A stretch of DNA of 64,000 nt from Hyphomicrobiaceae bacterium (GTDB taxonomy: Bacteria > Pseudomonadota > Alphaproteobacteria > Rhizobiales > Hyphomicrobiaceae): positions 1 through 64,000 of the forward strand of contig JALHMB010000014.1 of assembly GCA_022844275.1 (NCBI GenBank). Reading direction: 5' to 3'. The notes below the pieces were generated by a model, which was given only the letters and a program-made list of their open reading frames with translations, was not told where the DNA came from and did not search any database. Both the position numbers and the translations under genes were made by a program. Every line of letters begins with the position of its first letter. The first letter of the stretch is position 1. Shown one piece after another: positions 61,941 to 64,000 of the stretch.

Positions 61941-62777
61941 TTAGCCCGCCGTGTTGGCCGAGCCGCCCTTCAGCAAGGCCTCCTGCTGCTTCCGCGCCTC
62001 CCGCTCAGTGGACGAAACATAGCCGCCGCGCTCGCTTGCGGCATGCCAGCTGCTGGAAAGCGAGGGCGCATCAGTCGACCCAGCCCTTTGGACGGCGTTT
62101 CCAGCCGGGACACTGGGCGGCACAATTCGCGGGGGAATGCCCTCTGATGCCGGTTCGATAATGCGGGCACCTGAGGCCGTGCGGCTCGGTTGGTAGCCCA
62201 CACGCGCACGCTTCTGAAGCTCGAGCCAATCCATGAGGTACTTCACCTCGCTCCAAAGGCGGGCTTGATGCGCATCGAGCTTGCCGAGAGCATTGGTCTC
62301 GAGCAGAGCTTCAAGAGCCCGTCCTGTTCTCAATCGCTGGACGTCTCCATCGGGCTGCGAGGATTTTGCGAGGCTCAGGCCCGTCGGCACGAATGCCATA
62401 GCGCCCTTCGCGGATTTCGGCCCCGGCATCTCCCCACTTGGTCCATCGTGCGTGACGTGCATCCGGTGGGTCATCCAATCGATGAGCGCGCGCTCAAACA
62501 CTGGGACCCGCCGCAGGCGCCATAGGCTCATCGCAAGCCGGTCGGCGAACTCGAGGATGATGGGATCGCGCTGGTTTGGCTGCAGGTACTCCGCATAGAT
62601 GGCATCGCGGAGGACCTGGAACTCGGCCGGATCCTCATGGTCGAGGAGCAGGACCTCGGCGGTGAGGCCATGAACGAGGCTGTTGCGCCGGCTCGCTTCC
62701 TTGCCGCCTTGGGTTTTGGGCCCCGTGCTCTTGAGCGCATTGGCACGGTTGGCCGCGATCTTCTTGGGTGTAGTCAT
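61941..62777 (-). CDS. Hypothetical protein of mobile-element type
   Basis: The 278-residue product begins with KKIAANRANALKSTGPKTQG then GKEASRRNSLVHGLTAEVLL, a phrase common at the start of proteins from phage-like or integrated regions in many bacteria; its function is not known to me. The middle is helical (LEFADRLAMSLWRLRRVPVF), and the C-terminal third is low in order and rich in Ser, Ala and Pro. It may share its origin with the integrase remnant next to it. Confidence 0.75.
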   Translation of the reverse strand: MTTPKKIAANRANALKSTGPKTQGGKEASRRNSLVHGLTAEVLLLDHEDPAEFQVLRDAIYAEYLQPNQRDPIILEFADRLAMSLWRLRRVPVFERALIDWMTHRMHVTHDGPSGEMPGPKSAKGAMAFVPTGLSLAKSSQPDGDVQRLRTGRALEALLETNALGKLDAHQARLWSEVKYLMDWLELQKRARVGYQPSRTASGARIIEPASEGIPPRIVPPSVPAGNAVQRAGSTDAPSLSSSWHAASERGGYVSSTEREARKQQEALLKGGSANTAG

Positions 62778-63139
62778 TGCAAACCTTGAGAAAAATGGAC
62801 GGTGGGAGCGGAGCCTGATCCGTCACAGCTATAATCGGGCATGGAGCCCGGCGCCCGGCGTCATTGCCCGGCGCGAATGTATGTATAGTGCCTACAAGTC
62901 GGGCCGTGACCAGGGTATCGACTACTACGGGCCAACTTTCGACTACCTAACCGCAGCGTGTGATCATTTCAGAGCGCAACTAAAGTTCTTCAGCTTCCTG
63001 CTGTCACTTAAGCTCGACGCGGTCGATTTCGGCAGCGCTGGAGCACGCGTGATCACCCTGACCTCGGTGCCGAGCGGCCTCTTCAAGTCCGCTCCCATGC
63101 GATTGGCATTGGTTGCCGACGACTTCCCGACTTTCGGGA
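62778..63139. other. Intergenic, no firm gene
   Basis: A plus-strand frame here reads MYSAYKSGRDQGIDYYGPTF from about 62878, but it runs antisense into the end of the HNH-like gene and I see no ribosome site. I leave it unassigned. Confidence 0.35.
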
Positions 63140-64000
63140 TCACGTCTTGGGTACTGGAGGTTCAGCGCCATTGTTCTCACGCCCCAGGCGCGAGGCCGAC
63201 CACAAGCGTGCAGCAATATCCAAAGGGGCCTTGATGCCCTGTCGCGTCCACCAGCTGCGTTCATCACCTGCGCGATGCAGCTCATCATGGTGCCCAGCAC
63301 ACAGGGGGAGCGTGAACTCGTCCGAGACTTTGAGGCTCATGGCGCGTGACTGGGCAAAGCGCAGATGATGCGCCTGCGCCGGTCTCCGCCCACAGATCAG
63401 ACAGGGCTGGCGGGCCACGAACTCGAGATGTTCCTTGCTGCGGATCCGCTTTTCCTTGGGGATCATGAGGTCCGGCACAAGGCTGTCGCTCTCATTGTTC
63501 GTGACCTCTGCGTGGTTGGCCGCTCCCGCTTGAACGGCGATGTCTGCTCTGAGCACGCCATTTGCGCCCACCCCATGATTTGCGGCGACCGATTGGCCTG
63601 CAACGCTCTCACGGCTCGCAGGGCATAGAGCGACCGCATGGTTTGCAGCCTCGGCGAGCTTTGAAGGTGCGGGTGGGCTTGTGCCGTCGGTATCATTCTC
63701 ACCATGGGAGCCCCTGGCGCTATCCTTGCCAGTCCGGGATCGTGCAAGCTCACGGGCGCGGGTCTTGAGCGCTTGCATGAGGATCTTCAGCGGATCTCGA
63801 CCGCTCTCTCCTCGCAGAAGACTGAGGCTTTCAAGGTTCGCCTCCCAGAAGGCATAGAGCACCTCGAGCGTCGCGAGCGTGGGTAGGCGTTTCAGAACTG
63901 CGTCGACGAAATCCTGCGCTCTCTCCATGTGCACACGCCGACCGTCCTCCTCGACGAGTACGAACTCGGAGGGTGCTGACGTCTTATTGCCCTCGGAGGC
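63140..64000 (-). CDS. HNH/DUF968-like nuclease-type protein, cut by the window edge
   Basis: The frame is open through the right edge, so the N-terminus is missing; a GTG at 63934 is a possible start but the residues before it (SAPSEFVLVEEDGRRVHMER) look coding. The N-terminal part is helical; a linker rich in Ala, Asn and Ser follows. The C-terminal domain reads CLICGRRPAQAHHLRFAQSR then FTLPLCAGHHDELHRAGDE, giving a CxxC pair and the HH and HxxxxH arrangement of DUF968/HNH-like nuclease folds common in phages and their remnants. Activity is not proven. Confidence 0.72.
   Translation of the reverse strand, partial: ASEGNKTSAPSEFVLVEEDGRRVHMERAQDFVDAVLKRLPTLATLEVLYAFWEANLESLSLLRGESGRDPLKILMQALKTRARELARSRTGKDSARGSHGENDTDGTSPPAPSKLAEAANHAVALCPASRESVAGQSVAANHGVGANGVLRADIAVQAGAANHAEVTNNESDSLVPDLMIPKEKRIRSKEHLEFVARQPCLICGRRPAQAHHLRFAQSRAMSLKVSDEFTLPLCAGHHDELHRAGDERSWWTRQGIKAPLDIAARLWSASRLGRENNGAEPPVPKT

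Noticed and set aside
62878-63234. Plus-strand frame starting MYSAYKSGRDQ
   Set aside because: No ribosome site, and it is antisense to the C-terminal HNH-like region.

Overview
This 64 kb window looks like the chromosome of an alphaproteobacterium, most likely Hyphomicrobiales (Bradyrhizobium-like). This is inferred from the high GC content, the mix of families (TAXI-type TRAP transporter, PrtD/PrtE-type secretion, PsiE, PQQ sugar dehydrogenase) and decayed rhizobial-type recombinases. No rRNA, tRNA, CRISPR array or replication origin was recognised. No database search was possible; all family names rest on motifs and remembered family features.

Layout. 0.7-3.1 kb: a secreted SH3-domain protein, a small conserved-looking protein and a frameshifted IS1595-type transposase. 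3.2-9.9 kb: five translationally coupled genes on the minus strand (epimerase, TIM-barrel isomerase, two GT2-type enzymes, FAD oxidoreductase), divergent from a polytopic membrane protein plus GtrA. This is probably a lipid-linked sugar or envelope-glycan pathway. 10.3-13.5 kb: a zincin-like protein, a formate/nitrite-type transporter, and an ECF sigma/anti-sigma pair with mirrored promoter-like boxes. 13.7-16.5 kb: a recombinase graveyard around an intact MFS transporter. 16.5-20.4 kb: a periplasmic sugar-oxidation set (SMP-30 lactonase, DUF1080, cytochrome c, PQQ sugar dehydrogenase).

20.5-28.4 kb is the highlight: all six ebo genes (eboA-F), in three transcription units, interleaved with a TMEM220-like membrane protein and a type I isopentenyl-diphosphate isomerase (idi). 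Ebo proteins are associated with traffic of a metabolite precursor to the periplasm in cyanobacteria (scytonemin) and occur in some algal plastids and bacteria. The UbiA prenyltransferase (EboC) together with idi suggests a prenylated substrate here.

28.8-52.2 kb carries five copies of a ~135 bp structured repeat, all in the same orientation, one abutting a truncated psiE. Between them lie a GreA-like factor, a polysaccharide deacetylase, a nitrilase, a methyltransferase, a winged-helix/TPR regulator, a type I secretion system with its VCBS/RTX substrate, an APC permease, a chimeric pseudogene, and a three-gene secreted cluster with a VWA/MIDAS protein. 52.3-61.1 kb holds a TAXI TRAP transporter and an IclR-controlled sugar ABC transporter with a tiny coupled ORF at its head. 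61.5-64 kb is mobile-element-like: an integrase remnant with an in-place ~47 bp inversion, a hypothetical protein, and an HNH-like gene running off the right edge.
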